Notes: generated by a model from the letters alone, not told the origin. Shown: positions 35,721 to 50,040, counted from the stretch's first letter. The stretch is DNA of 64,000 bases from Vanilla planifolia (GCA_023846275.1 CM043874.1:21757130-21821129); one strand, 5' to 3'. Numbers and translations: made by a program.

Positions 35721-37660
35721 ATAAGTTGAAATTTCAATTATAAGGTTTTAAATTTTAAAACAAGTAATTAAAATAATTTAAAGAATTTTTAATCAAATTT
35801 GTAATAGACCTTAGAGTCAAAACGATAAAGATATGTAATTTTTAGCTGGTTTTATAATAATACAAAAAATTATATATGCATATTCTTATGAATTGCCAAA
35901 TTTAGAATTAAAAAACAAATTCAACTTGTCTTTAGAGATGAATCAAGGTGAATTTCATCTTATATATTAGTTTGAAATTACACAAATTGTAATTCCAAGA
36001 TACCATGATTTATGAAATCTTGAATTCAAAATTCAATCTTTAAAAGTTTAGTGTCAAAATTAATCTAGTTTAAGATTTTGAAAATCCAAAGTTATATTAT
36101 ATTTAAAATTAAATTTATATTCGAAGTAGTAGAGTAGAGTTTTGAATTCAATTCTATCTTAGCTTCCTTAAATCATGAAATATTAAGTTTTATCACAAGC
36201 CAAGCATATTCAACAAAGATTATAAGCATCAAAACAACTCATTTCAAAATATATTGTGAGATGCTTATAAACTATAAGAATTCTTTAAAAGTTTTGAAAA
36301 CTAATTTGTATTGAATTCTATATGAAAAGATCATAAGCATGTAACATCCTAAATGTGAGGGAAAATATTTTAATAACCATTTTAAGGATTTTAAATTATT
36401 GAATATTTAAATTATAAAAAAAGTAGTGATTTTAAAGTTGATCAATGATTTGAAAGAGAGAACATTTAAAGCATTTGAAATATAAAGAAAATTGAGTTTA
36501 TAATTATTTTTTAACTATTTTAAATTATAGAGAATTTTGTAGATTTTTTTAAAAATTATTTTATAATTATTTAAAAAATTATACTTCATTAAAAGGAGGT
36601 GTAACACTTCAATGGAGAGAAGTGAACCAAGAAATCAGGTTTATAGATTATTTAGAAGTCAATGATACTAAATTTGTAAAATATTAATTTCACAAATATT
36701 TTATTAATTGCATGTAATACAAATATAAGGAGAGCATTATAAATGCATTAGACAAAGTGCTACCATGGCATCCCACAAAAATACAAAGGGGCCAACATAT
36801 GTCAGTTGAAATGTGTGCCATCATTGTACATATATAGGATGGCACAAGAAGGTATGCCTTGACATACTGGTTTGATGCAAAAGGTAAAGCCATGTGGTAT
36901 CAGATTGTAGAGGTGTAATTTGGAATAATACCAGTTGCTTGTCATTTAAATATGTTAATAAAGTTGTATAAGTTTGACGATGAGCTAAGATTGATAGTGT
37001 GGAATCATTTGCACATTACCTGAGCTTGAATATAGTCTATGGTTGTGTCATCTGAATCCAACCAATTGCACACGATGGCATCATAACTTACAATAAATGA
37101 TTGAAGAATAGTAACATTTGATTAGCATGCTAGGCCAAAGCATTAAGCCTCCTCTCCCAATGACCCTAAAAATTAAAGATCACCCCAAAAAAGTTTTTGC
37201 ATAATGAGACAAAATGTTATTGTGTTGAAACGATAAGGACATAGAGAACTGGTATAATGCCCTAAATAGAAAAAGTGTACTATGCGAAGAGAGCCGACAT
37301 ACTATATGAAACCAAAATCAATTGAGCTTAGTCATTAAATTTAAAGTTGTCCTTTTGGTCATCTTGTACATTCAGATTTTGAATCTTGTACAAACTACAA
37401 ATATAAGAAATTCTTTTTTTCTCCATTACTGTGATGACCTTACATCTATCAATTTGGTTTGCTACCTTTTCAATTTGTTGGCTTATAATTTTTGCAAAGG
37501 AGCTCATAGCTTTATTTTCCTTTATTTTAATACTTTTCTAAGTGATTTGGAATTGCTTCTATATTTATTTAATGTCCTGGTTATTATTCATAATAGACCA
37601 GTGTGGAGCTACTTCACCTATTATCATTTTGATTTTGTTAGAGTATTTAAGATCAATTAG
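35721..37660. other. AT-rich DNA, possibly including a worn LTR element
   Basis: A TGTAACATCC sequence at about 36342, a common LTR start, is followed at 36600-37200 by less AT-rich sequence that could be a gypsy gag remnant (+). The likeness is too weak for a firm call. A frame at 37322-37660 has no family likeness. Confidence 0.25.
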
Positions 37661-37669
37661 TACCTCAGA

Positions 37670-38850
37670 GAATTGTTGACTCACTCAATCTTACCAAAAT
37701 TTTTTGCCACAAGTAAATTATTATAGCTCTTATATTCTAAAGTGAATAAAGTAATTAAAAAAAGATATTGTCCTTATTGCTCAAGCTTTATATTTCTCTT
37801 GAAGTTAGTTATGATTAATAATAAAATACTACCAATTAGCTCATTGAGTCAATGCCTAAGCTATCCAATTGATTCACTTATTCAATCTTGAGATGAATGA
37901 TCTAAAATACTTAAAGAAAATTATAAATAAAATAATAAATGGTTTTACTATTATCAAACTAGTGATTCAATGACCAAAAGTTCAACAAAATAACCCAAAG
38001 ATAAGGAAAATCTCTTCATGTTAAATAACTCAAAGATTGGCTAATAACAAATCATTAACGCTCATAAATAATAAAAAGAAAATTCCAACTATAATTGGAT
38101 AAATATAGAAATAGAGTTCACAAAAAGATCAAGAGCATTACCAAATATAACCAAGTTCTTGTGAGATGAAGGTGTGGAGATGTTGTAGAAAATATAGCAA
38201 AAACTCAATAAAGGGATGAAAGTGTTGACTACCTTGTGAACCCCTTCTTGCATGCACTTAGATGATCTTAATATGATTTTAAGTTATAGTTTGTTCAGTC
38301 ACCTCTCTGCATATGCAATATGAAGAAAAGAGGATCTCAATAGGTCTAGAAGTGATTTGACAAAACAACAACTTATTCTTATTATTTAGAAGCCTTTTTA
38401 TAAGTAAAGGATCCCAAGAAATATCCTAAAATAGCTCCAATAACTCACAGCATCTCTCCCAATAGTTATGTCAAGATTATAATTTTTTTTTTATCAAACT
38501 AGACCTTGTGCTCAATATTTGTAATAGACTTATGCATGCAAAATGATAACATGGGCTACAATTAAGCACATTTCATGAGCAAGTAGCACATGATGTGTGG
38601 TGTGGTAGGTATAATGATAGATTTGTTTTTTAATTTTTATTAAGATTAACAATGATGCATTCTAAGAATTTATATAACTTTGGCAAACTAATGATTTTTA
38701 TATATTTTAATGATTCAAGATGAAATTTGTTAATGTGATATGTTAAGTCAATTTAATCATGAGATTCATTAATTAAATTATAATCAAAACCTTTTTCTCT
38801 TACTTTTGGAAGTTAAATTTATTATAATGTTAAGTCATATATCAAAAGTG
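37670..38850 (-). repeat. Copia-type LTR remnant, minus orientation (copy C)
   Basis: Bases 37670-38500 match 63180-63990 over more than 800 bases in the same orientation, for example CTTCTTGCATGCACTT(A/G)GATGAT in both. Part (38380-38720) matches the reverse complement of copy A. No coding part is attached. Ends are approximate. Confidence 0.55.
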
Positions 38851-39054
38851 TACTCCATACATGCTTCTCATTGCTTGCATTAAAGGTATCATTTCAATTT
38901 CCCTAATCATGCTAATGTAATTTACCATAAGATCAAATTCATAACACAATATGTTGGAAATATAAATTTGTGTGTTGGAAGCTTATGATAGTTAAGTTAA
39001 GAATCAAACCAAACTTTTAATAATTATTTTTAAGAAGTAGTCATCTTTTTTTAA

Positions 39055-40145
39055 AAGATTTAGACTCATGCCCACCATCTAGGATCATTCTAAGGGCCCA
39101 CAAACTCTTTCAAAGCTCTTGGTCATGCCTTATCACCAAGCTCCAAAACATATCCAATATAACCTCTCTTAATTGTAAGATTCAACACTTATGGTTTGGT
39201 TGTAATGGGAAAATTGTAAGATCACATCATCTAAGTATATATTTAGTAATTATTTATGTACTAGGATGGTAGCAATTATCTTATCATGGCATGGATTCAA
39301 TCATGACAAAACACAAGTCCATATCCTCACTTGATAAATATAAGTTTGTCTTATGCAATGCAATTACAATAATCATCTTAATAGAAACTGGAATTAGATC
39401 ATGCACAAATATCAAAATACTAAGTTTTAAACCTACATAAATAATCAATTTAAGTGCATAATCTTGAATTTCATCTTATCGAATCTAGGTCATGGACTTC
39501 ACTAAGGTTGCACCTCCCTCTTTTCCTCTACAAGTTATTAGTTTGCATCTTCTCCTTATCTTTCTCATAGCTTAGATCTCCTCTTTTTCTAAGAAAAACT
39601 ATCCTTTACCTCCTTTTATGGATGGTCCAACCAACTCCTAAAAGTTAGGCACCTAAAGAACATCTTAGATAGGGATAAGAATAAAAGTTTTCTTAACTTA
39701 CTCCTTAAAATCTAAGTGCCAAAGAGAAGACTTGGATTTTACTTTGTCATCCCTCACATCCTTGTTTTTAGGTGCCTAAGGGGATTCATGCAAATTTAGT
39801 GGTTGTAGCTCACGTTTTGGAAGAAATAAAGAAGTGAAAGATTCATTCTAGTCACTCATCTCGACAATCTGACTCATACAATTTTAAGCTGGAGGTTAAA
39901 CTTTCTTTAAAAGAGAGCTCACATATAAACCAAACATAAATCTTGACCTTAGTGAGATTTAAACCTCTTGTAAGAGAATTATTCTACTTAATGTACACTT
40001 TGATTTTATCCTTAGAATATCTAGCACTCAAAACTAACTTAAGAAAATAATTTAAAGACATTTATCAAATAAAAAGGCATACATTAGAGTGTCTTCGAGC
40101 TCGCAAAAATCTCATCTAGACTAGTTAACCTAAGAAGTGTAATAT
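39055..40145 (-). repeat. Shortened 3' LTR of the gypsy (Del/Tekay-type) element
   Basis: This stretch matches 46780-47824 over its whole length in the same orientation. It is flanked on the right by a tract that reads GGTAAAGAAAAA on the - strand, placed as a polypurine tract should be. The outer 2.8 kb of the LTR is missing, so the left end is a break and not a true LTR end. Confidence 0.75.
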
Positions 40146-43100
40146 TTTTCTTTACCTTAACTAAAAATTTGACCTTAAAATCTAAAAAATAACTTTGGCT
40201 ATTTGTAATGGACCTCACTCTCCACCTTATAGGTATCCTCTTATTCCTCTTAATTACTCTACAACACTCTAACCATAAGTAAACTCCTGTTCCTTAGCCT
40301 CTTAGTACTATGGTCCAAAATATGCATTAGGTGCTCCTAATAAAAGAAATCTAACTATAACTAAAGTACCTCTAGCTCCTCTTAAAGAATATGTGATCCA
40401 TTTGAGACATACTTCTTTAAATTAGAAATATGAAAGACTTCATGAATTTCTACAAAAGCCTCTAGCTACTAAAGTTGGTACACTATTGTCTTTAAACTCT
40501 CCATAATCTAGTATAACTTGATATAGTTAGGTATTAGATTTGAAGCTTTCCAAAATAAAGACAATTCTTACATCAGACTAACGTTAAAAGGACTTGATCT
40601 CCTTCAACGAAGCTCATCGATCGATGTTTAAAATCAAAAGTTTCTTTTAGTGATCTTGAACCAAACATAGCCTCTCTTGTAGTGTCCTTAATGATCTTAG
40701 AGCCAAACATCTGCCTGAGCTCACCCTCGACTCAACAGAAAGGAGATTTGCAATATTACACATATATTGCCTTGTATGGGGCACTATACCAATGTCAATT
40801 GATAGTTGTTATCATAAACAAACTCTATAAATAAAAATTACCTATACTAATATGCAAAATGAGATTAAGTAATAAGTCTCAATAGGTTCTTTAAAGTTTA
40901 GATCATCTTCTCTAAACCAAAGAGTGCTCCCCAAAGCCTAAGATAAGTGGTTCTTAAATTATGATGTGAACTTTGTATCTTTATAAGAAATAATTACTTG
41001 GGATACTATATCAAATAAAATAATCTACTACACATATAACTCTATCAACCTATCAACTAAATTATTTTTCTTAATAGCAAGAAAATGAGTTGATCTTGTT
41101 AATGGGTCCATGATCACTCAAATCTTATCATATTCTTACCTATTACTTGGTAAGCCCAAGTTGAAATCCATAGTGATCTCATCCAATTTCTACTTTGTAA
41201 TTGCTAGATTTTGAAGTAAATTTTTATGCTTCTAATGTTCTATTTTCACTTGCAAGTAAACAAAGCACTTCAAAACATAGTTACACTCATGCTGCACACC
41301 TATCAAGAGGTATAGGCTACTATTCAACCACCATACTTAAGCACAACAACCAAATCGATATGATATGCATTAGTGAAAAATTAGTACGGTCTACTTTACT
41401 CCAACAAAGTTAATAGAACATTGAACTTAACCTATCCTTTAAGTCATGAAAATTGTGCTCATACTAATTTGATTAAGAGAAAATGATGCCCTTCTTTTTC
41501 AACTAAGTTAGAGATGTTACAATACTAGAAAAATTCAACACAAAGTTATAGTAATAACCTAAAAGACCCAAGAAACAATGGATTTCTAACATTAATGCTA
41601 GCCACCTCTACTCTATAATTGCAAAAATCTTATTGGGGTCTATTGGGACTCCCTTAACATTAATAATGTGTCTATGGAACACTACTTGGTCCAACCAAAA
41701 GAAACACTTGGAAAACTTTGCATAAAGTTTCTTGCTCCTAAGAAACTCCAAAAATTGTCCAAAGGTGTTCTTCATGCTCAACTCTACTATGAGAGTACAC
41801 TAGGGTGTCATCAATAAACATGATGATAAAAAAGTTAAGGTATAGATGAAAGATGTAATTCAAGAGATCCATGAATATCATAAGTGCATTTAATAGTCCA
41901 AATGATAATACCTTAAACTCATAATGCCCATATTGATCCCAAAATGTTATCTTGGTTATATCCTTCTCTTGTATTTATATCTGATGATTTCTTAACCAAA
42001 GCTCTATTTTAGAGAAGATTGTAGCACCCTGAAGTTGATCAAATGAGTCATCAACATAGGTTAAGGGATATCAATTCTTGACTGTCTTTTATTAAACTCT
42101 TATTAATCTACACACATGAGTAGACTATTATCATTCTTCTTAACAAATAGGACATATGCACCCGAAGGAGAAGCACTAGCTTGATCAAGCCTTTATTTAA
42201 AAAATACTATAGTTGAAGCTTTTGCTTCTACAATTCTATTGGGTTCATTCAATACAATGCCTTAGTAATAAAGGTAACTCCTAGCTCTAGGTCAATGAAA
42301 GCTTGACCTCATGCACTTATGAAAAACTTGACAAATCATTTGGAAAAACTTTCAAATATTCTTTTATAATTGAAGTGGTCTATAAGGTTAAGGTCTTAGA
42401 CTGCATATCTATCACATATGCTAACCATGCCAAGTAACCACTCAAAATAAATCTTAAAGCTTGGACCATTAAAATCATGAGAACCTTTCAGTTGACTCTA
42501 AAGCAAACTATGTCAGTTAAGTTTAGCATTATTATTTAAACATTATTTTTCTTAACAATCAATCACCACCTAATGCCAAGTCATTTAGTCTATTTTTACA
42601 ATAATATGGAATTTGACTATAGGAACTTAGACAAGCTCCACCTTAAAGCTCTAGCCAAGAATAATTATATTTTCCTAAATTATTTACCAAGCTAGAATCT
42701 CTTTATTAGAAAGTAGCTTCATCATTAATGGTTACTGTAATTGTCCTTTATTGTCCTTGATGCTCCCTTAAGCAAGCTAAAAAATAAAGGAATGTGATAC
42801 TCTAATAGTAAAGAGGAAAATAAATGTTACTCTATAAAATAAAATTGTACCATTAACATTCTTAGAGCCTCTATCTATTATTATGTAAGAGCATAGATCT
42901 ATGACTACCCTCTTATGGAACATCTTTTTTTAAACCAGTGCCCTAAATGCTCTATCACATCTCAAAACAAGTGGCTTTCTTATTATGAGACTCTTGACAA
43001 TAAATGCAACTTTTGTCCTTAAATGGCAAGCACCACCATTTCTCTTACTGCATTCATGGCATCTCAAAACCTGCTCCTTAGTTTGCTTTATCTAGCATTC

Positions 43101-43976
43101 CTTGGTTATGCTAAAGTAAGTGTAGACTAATCATCATAGTTAGATCTCCTCTACTTCTTATTACAAAACTTATCAAAATTCTTGTTTGCTAAAGACTTAG
43201 GATACCCATTTTTAGACTAGCCTCTTTGAGTGCTTCACCTACTCTACTAACTTGGTGGCCTTCACCAAGTCTGATATTATGTAAACCAAGAAACTATCAG
43301 GTGCTTCTAAAGAAAAGGTCCGAGTCCCTCCCAAAACAACTCACATTGATGCTCCATTGAAGACACACTGTTTAATGCATAACATGCTATGTAAATCTGG
43401 ATGTGTAATAAGCAACTATCATCTACCTCTAATTGAGACAAGTAAGCTCCCTCCATATGTGGGCCTTGGTAGTTTATGGCACATAGCACTCATTGAATGT
43501 AACCTTAAACTCACTCCAAGAAACCTCACTATTTAGGGTATCCCCAAACATAATCTAGTGTTAACCTCACTACCAAGTGGTAGACTCTCCATCTAAGACT
43601 AGTGTTGTGAGAGTAACCTTACTCTTTATTGGGATTCTCATAGCATCAAATAACTCTTGAATATGGGCCAACAAATCATCTACCATGGTTGAGTCTATTG
43701 TTTCTATAAGACCTATGACATTAATCACATTAATTCCTCTAAGAAGAGCTTCATTCATGGTTCTAAGCTTTGAGCCACTTCTCCTAACTTTGCATGTCAT
43801 CACCATATTTGGAAAAGAAATACAACACTACTATCATATAATACAATGGGGGTTAAAACACATGAATAATACAATTGATTCATATAATATTATAACTTGA
43901 TTTCCTCACCTTAATAAACATGAGCATAGTATACTTAAGGATGCCTTAGACTCTAACCTAGGCTTTGATACCAAGT
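40146..43976 (-). mobile_element. Ty3/gypsy chromovirus (Del/Tekay-type) internal region, fossil
   Basis: Read on the - strand from right to left. A primer-binding site complementary to initiator-Met tRNA (TGGTATCAAAGCC, 43973-43961) lies three bases inside the LTR. A gag remnant at about 43810-43500 ends LDGESTTW, and a CCHC-like knuckle region lies near 43050. Reverse transcriptase at about 42000-41600 reads YGHYEFKVLSFGLLNA and FIDDTLVYS. Integrase at about 41200-40400 includes KLDEITMDF and APYKAIYV. The polypurine tract is at 40157-40146. The order gag-RT-integrase is that of Ty3/gypsy. It is broken at many points and is clearly old. Confidence 0.88.
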
Positions 43977-46900
43977 TGTCACACTTGGTGTTTTAGCAAA
44001 CTAGTTTCTTTAAATACCTATGTGTAATACAATCCCTTGCACCAGTCTACATACTTGGTAAGCCACTTCCACTCCTCTGCTTAATGTTCAAACCAAGAGC
44101 CATAATCTCCAATAATGATCACACTTTTAACATATCATCCTGAATGAACCATATTTCTCTACTAATTGGTCACCCAACTATTTAGGATATAGGTTCACCC
44201 TAGGCTAAAGTGGACTACCAACATACACCATCTATCACACAATACTTATGTGCAAACTTATCAACATCTTATTGTGTAATATACACACAATCAATAATAC
44301 AAATATATGCTATATAAAATCAATAAGAAAATATGCACAAAACTAACAATGAAACATAATAAGTGAATAAACAACAATGACAACAAGCAAATACATATGT
44401 CAATAAAAACATGACTATTATAGATTAGGATGTCATAAACTAGAATGCTAAATACCAATACTAACTAATATGTACTGAATTTATCACCACAACTCTAACT
44501 TCAAATGCAAGCACCTAACTATTTGGACTTGCATGTAATGGGAGGAGTGAGCTAAGAAGTTTAATAGGAAAACATTAAGATATATGTTATACAATCAAGC
44601 ATTATTAATATATATATATAAAACAAATTGGCATAAAGTAAAGTGTCACAAAATAGTATACATAAATAAATTAAAAGGTCATATGAAAGGCTTCAGCTAT
44701 CAAGCTAGGCTAATACATAACCTAAAATACTACCAAATTACAACTACACTGATCACTTGCATTACGACATAAATTTGGGAATTTTAACTCATTAAATAAC
44801 TATTGAGACTTCTCTAATCCCCCAAAATCTCATAATCTTTTGATGGAACTAACTTTGGTGACCAATGTCCAACCACTGATCTAGTACTGCTTTCATGCCT
44901 TTGTGAGTCTTGAAAGAAAAATATGGTACTCCTTAATACTTAGGAGTCATTAACACTAATTGGCACTTCCTTATCCAAAGAGTCTAACCAGATAATATGA
45001 AATATTCATAATCTTTGGGAGTCCTCAATAAGCAAGCAACACTCAACCATATCTAGGAGTCCAATCATATAATTTAGTACATGACAATCTAGGGAACCCA
45101 CAATAAACCAACAACCTCTTCGCTATGACATTGGAGTCCATAATTTATAGTCTACTACATCACAACTTTTGCTCCTTAATTTTTAGTCATGCATAAATCT
45201 TTTTAAGTTTATTCTATCAAATCATCTATACCAATGTTAAAAAAATTGTTACTAAGAATGCCAACTTATCCCAATCCTTTGGGAATCACACCAAGAACCC
45301 CCTTTTCCACTAGGCCTAAATCAAAATTATCTTATATCTTAGCTTGAATCTAATATGTCTTATGCATGATAACCCTAGACTATGCCTAGGCCCAAACCAA
45401 CTTATTTAGGATTTGACTTAAGGTTAGGTCTACCAATTATCCTATTTAGGGATTATCTTAAGTTTTCTCAAAAATCCTAATAAACTTATTAAGGATAACC
45501 CTAGATTCTCTCTTTAAAATCCTAAACTTTCTTATTTGGGATTTACCATAACTACTTAGATTCCTCTCTAGAATTAACCATTAATCCTGGGCTTTTTCTA
45601 AGAGACTTACTAGGTTTCATTTTCTTTATATGAGTTTTCTTATGAGCTTCAACTCAAAGCCTAAAATCTTTTCCTTAAACCCTAGACTCTAGATACAAAT
45701 CTAGCTCTTTCTTTAGCTATAATTTAAGAATATATTCTTCTCTTTAAGCTCTAATCTAAGTCCTTCTTTCAAAAGTTGATTTTACATGAGCTTAACTTAT
45801 GGCTCTCTAATACTCACAAAGCTAACCCAAAACACTACAACATCCCCAAAGGTCTCTCCTGAGACATTCTCAACCCTAGATTATCATCTAGGTTTTTAAC
45901 CTAAGATTAAGAGCCTTAAAAGGCCAACTCATAGTATTATCCTTAAGCTTAAGTTATTTTGAGGGATTAATTAACACCTATAAAAATTAATTAACACCTT
46001 GTCCAAACCCTAAACACCACATCTCATGAGGCCATATAAGAGCCCTTCTCTCAAACCTAGCCTTCATCTAGGGTCTAACTCTAGGGTCTAAGAGCCTTAA
46101 AGAGCCAACTTATAGTGTTATCCTCAATCTTAAGTTATTTTGAGGGTTTAGTTAGGACTTATAAAAATGAATTAACCCATTACTAAGCCCTAAGAACCAT
46201 AACTCTTGAGGCCATATATGAGCCCTTCTCTTAACCCTAACCTTCATATAGGGTCTAGCTTGAGAGTCCCTCTTATCCAAGGACTTCTTTTAAGTATCCA
46301 TAATATTCAAAGACTCACTAAGTGCTCTAAGTTCTTGGCCTTATTCCTAAATCTTACTCTAGGGATTACACATGCCATAACCAAATCTTAAATACCATCA
46401 CAAGCCAAGACTTAAGATTCTCACTATCCATTTTTTGTGGTTTATCTAAGATCCTCTTCACCATGCACCTCTTTTTTTAAGTAAACCCATGGCCTTATCC
46501 AACCTTAGAGTTCAAATCCTAGAGGCCTCAACCTACTCTAGGCCTTGATCTAAGGATACCTGAGCCTCTCTACCTAACCCTAAATTTATGTTTTAGATAA
46601 ACCCAAACCACCACAAATTAAAACCATACAAACTTGAGACGCTCTACCACCTTACTAAATCTACCGAATACCTTATTTAACCTTAAACTTCCTTCAAGGG
46701 TCAAATTTTGAGTCCCTTAAGCCTCCAATATGAAAATACAAAAGCTCAACATGACTTAAAAGCCATCTATGGTCATTCTTAAGTCCTATCAACTCTTTCA
46801 AAGCTCTTGGTCTCGTCTTGTCACCAAGCCCTGAGGCTTACCTGAGGCAAAAAGCATCTTTTAGTTGTAAGACGCAACACCAAGGGTTTGACTATTATGA

Positions 46901-47824
46901 GAAAATTACAAGATCATAGAATCTAGAAATAGATTTAGGAAATATTTTTGTATTAACATGGTAGGAATTATCTTATTATGGCATAAATTTAATCATTACA
47001 AAAACACAAGTTCATATCATCACTTAATAAATCTAAGTTGTTCATGTGTAGTATGTTTATAACAATCATCTTAATAAATCTTAAAATTATATAATGCACA
47101 TAATATCAAAATACTAAGTTTTACTCTTACATAAGTACCTTCTAGTTGGATATGAGTAGTGGACTTCACAAAAGGTTGCACCTCCTTTTTTTTCATCTCC
47201 AAGCTCTTGGGATGCTTCTTCTATTGAGATTTTTCACAGCTTAGATCTCCTATTTTTTAACGAAATACCATCCTTACTTTCTTTTATGGCTGGCCCAACC
47301 AACTCCTAAGAGTTAAGAACCTAAAAGAATTCTTGGTTAGGGATATGAATAAAAGTTTTCTTAACATACTTCTTAAATTCAAGGTGCCAAAGGGAAGACT
47401 TAAATTTTTCTTGGCCATCCCTCACTTTCTAGTTTTAAGCACTTAAGGGCATTCACAAATTTGGTAACCTTATCTAAAGGTTTAGAAGACATAAGGAAGT
47501 TCAAGATTCACCTTAGCCACTCATCTCAACCATTAGACTCATAAAATTATAAATTGATGGATGGACTTTGCTTAAAAGAGTGATCACATCAAAACCAAGC
47601 ATAAAACCAAACTTTGGTGAGATCTAAAACACTTGGATAAAAATCATCCTACTTAATGTACATTTTGATTTTAGCTTTACTATATCTAACACTTAAAAAT
47701 AACTTAAGAAAATAATTTAAAGGCACTTCAATAACCACACAAGAAGGAAAAATATATACCTTGGTCTAGCCTAAAGCTTGCAATAATCCCATCTGGGTAG
47801 GCTAACCAAAGAAATGTAATAACA
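43977..47824 (-). repeat. 5' LTR of the gypsy element, about 3.85 kb
   Basis: The inner end on the + strand is TGTCACAC at 43977, next to the primer-binding site. The outer end (TAATAACA) is at about 47824, judged from where likeness to the 39055-40145 copy ends. LTRs near 4 kb are known for the Del/Tekay group. It holds an internal tandem duplication at 45909-46270 and no coding sequence; open stretches in it are chance. Confidence 0.72.
45909..46270. repeat. Tandem duplication inside the long LTR, two units of about 181 bp
   Basis: AAGAGCCTTAAA at 45909 recurs at 46090. Both units continue with TAAGTTATTTTGAGGG, GAGGCCATATA and GAGCCCTTCTCT blocks. The copies differ at scattered bases. Confidence 0.88.
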
Positions 47825-48649
47825 ATGGAACATAGGGTATAAATATTTGAATCGTACTTGTCTAGCATTTTATTTGGATAAATTCAAGCATGAAAATATT
47901 ACAAATGAGAATAAAATGTAAACATGAAAAATAGATATTTACATTTCATCTGATTTCCTTAAGGTGCATGCTTAGCTTATGGTATGGTTTTTGTCTTATT
48001 TATGAGGTTCATCATCATGCTTACATTCTTATGTTAGTTCTAAAAAGTTATTTCTTTTACATTATGTTACCTAGATTATTTATCTACTAAGCTCATTAGA
48101 GACTTACTAATACTTGCATCACATGTCATACATCTATTACACTAAGATCTAGGGATTTTGATGACTTGGAGGAGGACCATATCACTGATATTTGAGAATG
48201 GATATTGGTTTAATTAGAGATGAAATTTTGTATTCTTCTCACACTTTGTTTTAAATATAAATTTAGTTCTTAACTTAGTTATGATTAGGATAATTCTATT
48301 TTAATGACATTTTATTTATCTTGATGATTATTTACTCTCTATTGCTTAGTTAACTGGATTTTGAACTTTGTCTCATAGTTAACTCTCTACCTAAGGTTTT
48401 AATATAATCACCTATCTATTTATTATTGCTTAAACTTTGATTTTAGTTAATTAAACTAGATTAGTTATGTGGGGTCCTAACATTACCATTCTAGATAATT
48501 GAACTCATTTTTATGTTAGTTTCTTATGCTTAATATAATTTAGTTAATTATTTACTATTATTTACATGGATGTTTATTGTGCTTTAGGATTTATATTTGT
48601 ATGTAGATGATCATGCTAGTGTATTATATTTAGTAGACTATACATTGTA
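47825..48649. other. AT-rich spacer
   Basis: No gene. Bases 47940-48210 have the look of LTR sequence, but I cannot place them in a family. Confidence 0.3.
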
Positions 48650-49408
48650 GAATTATATTATTTTAAAAGAAAAAAGTGATGATGAATGACAAATTTTGCA
48701 TGTTATGTAGTAACTTAGTTTAGCAAGAAGATTGTAACTAGTTGATCTTAATTTGATTAACCTACTAATAGACTAGTCATGTATGGATACAATGAATAAA
48801 GTATTTTAGCCATTCATAGATCTAATTGTCAGTCTTTATTGATGATATTGTAATATACTTTAAAGGAATTGCAAATGTCTACGCCTGTACATAAATTTGT
48901 AAAAAAATATAAGAGCACAAATTATGTGCTTAGTTCTTCAAATATCATTTTTTTGAAAGGCATTGTATTTTTCATGTGTTTATTATACGAGTATTAGTAG
49001 AACAACATGTCTTGGTTGTTATGATCAACACATGTTTCTAATGTAAAACATTATTGGATTAGTTGGTTATTATCATAAAATAGTAAAAAGTTTTCCTTAG
49101 ATAATGTCACCTCTTACCAACTAATATAGAAAGTAATGAAATTTTTAGTTGAAAGTTGATTACAAAAGGAATGTTTAGAAGACAAAGAAATACTATGTAT
49201 CTACAATAACTGTAATAATGCCAAAAGGAATAGAAATTTTTCATGTTTATAATAATAATTCATTTTAACATTTAGGTTATGTCATTATGCAACATGATAA
49301 AGCCATATCTTATATATCGTATCAAGTCAAGCCATATGAAAGATGTTATTCAATTCATGATCTAAAAGTAGCAATAATAATATTTGTATTAAAATCCAAA
49401 GAGATTAT
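48650..49408 (+). mobile_element. Ty3/gypsy reverse transcriptase/RNase H fossil
   Basis: On the + strand the RNase H part is recognisable: LGYVIMQHDKAISYIS, then QVKPYERCYSIHDLKVA, as in gypsy RNase H (GCVLMQ and HERNYPTHDLELAAVV in the family). The connecting region before it (48980-49200) follows the usual order. It stops abruptly at TGTAACATCCC at 49409, which is itself a common LTR start. It is broken and old, and separate from the - strand gypsy element to the left. Confidence 0.72.
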
Positions 49409-50040
49409 TGTAACATCCCAAAATTATCACTATTATAAACACTGTTCAAATGTGTAACACATCATATCAAGGTGACACCTTTCATCATGAGACATCAGGA
49501 TCGAGGGCATAGTTCACTAATCATACACATCTCCATCTTACGATCATTAAGCATAATCAATCAAATAAACACATTGAATACTACTATAGATGGGTAGAGA
49601 TACATATTAAATAAGTATTTCTATCAATACAGACTAGTGCAAAGATGCACAACAATGTATCAATATGATGCTTCCATCATCATTGTATGTCAAAAATACA
49701 AAGATTTCTTTTCAGTCATGTGCTGCATCAAGTAATGATTATTATCAATATTGATCAAACATTCATGTTCAACATTATAGTAGATGACAACATCACATTA
49801 CTACTAATTGGCGGAATCTATATCAAATAAGTACTTTTATAGTGCAGGCATTGTGCAAAGGAGCATAACATATTAATGTGAAACTTTTATCATCACAATA
49901 TGTTGGGAACATTGATACTATTCTTTGGTCACGTGCATATTCAAGTTACAATCATTAATAATAATTAATTAAACAAACATGTTTGATTTTGGAATAATAC
50001 TATCATCAATATGAAGGAGACATTAGCTAATACAATATTT
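49409..50040. repeat. Diverged tandem array, unit about 216 bp
   Basis: AAATAAGTA near 49609 recurs near 49825 with similar sequence around it: a TGCAAAG(A/G)(T/A)GCA block, TCATCA(T/C)CATTGTATGT-like and GATCAAACATTCATG-like blocks. A third, partial unit precedes them at about 49440-49590. The array starts at a TGTAACATCCC sequence and may lie within an LTR. Confidence 0.6.

Noticed and set aside
37322-37660. A + strand membrane-like protein of 112 codons
   Set aside because: Hydrophobic runs are expected from T-rich DNA in this frame; there is no homology or start context.
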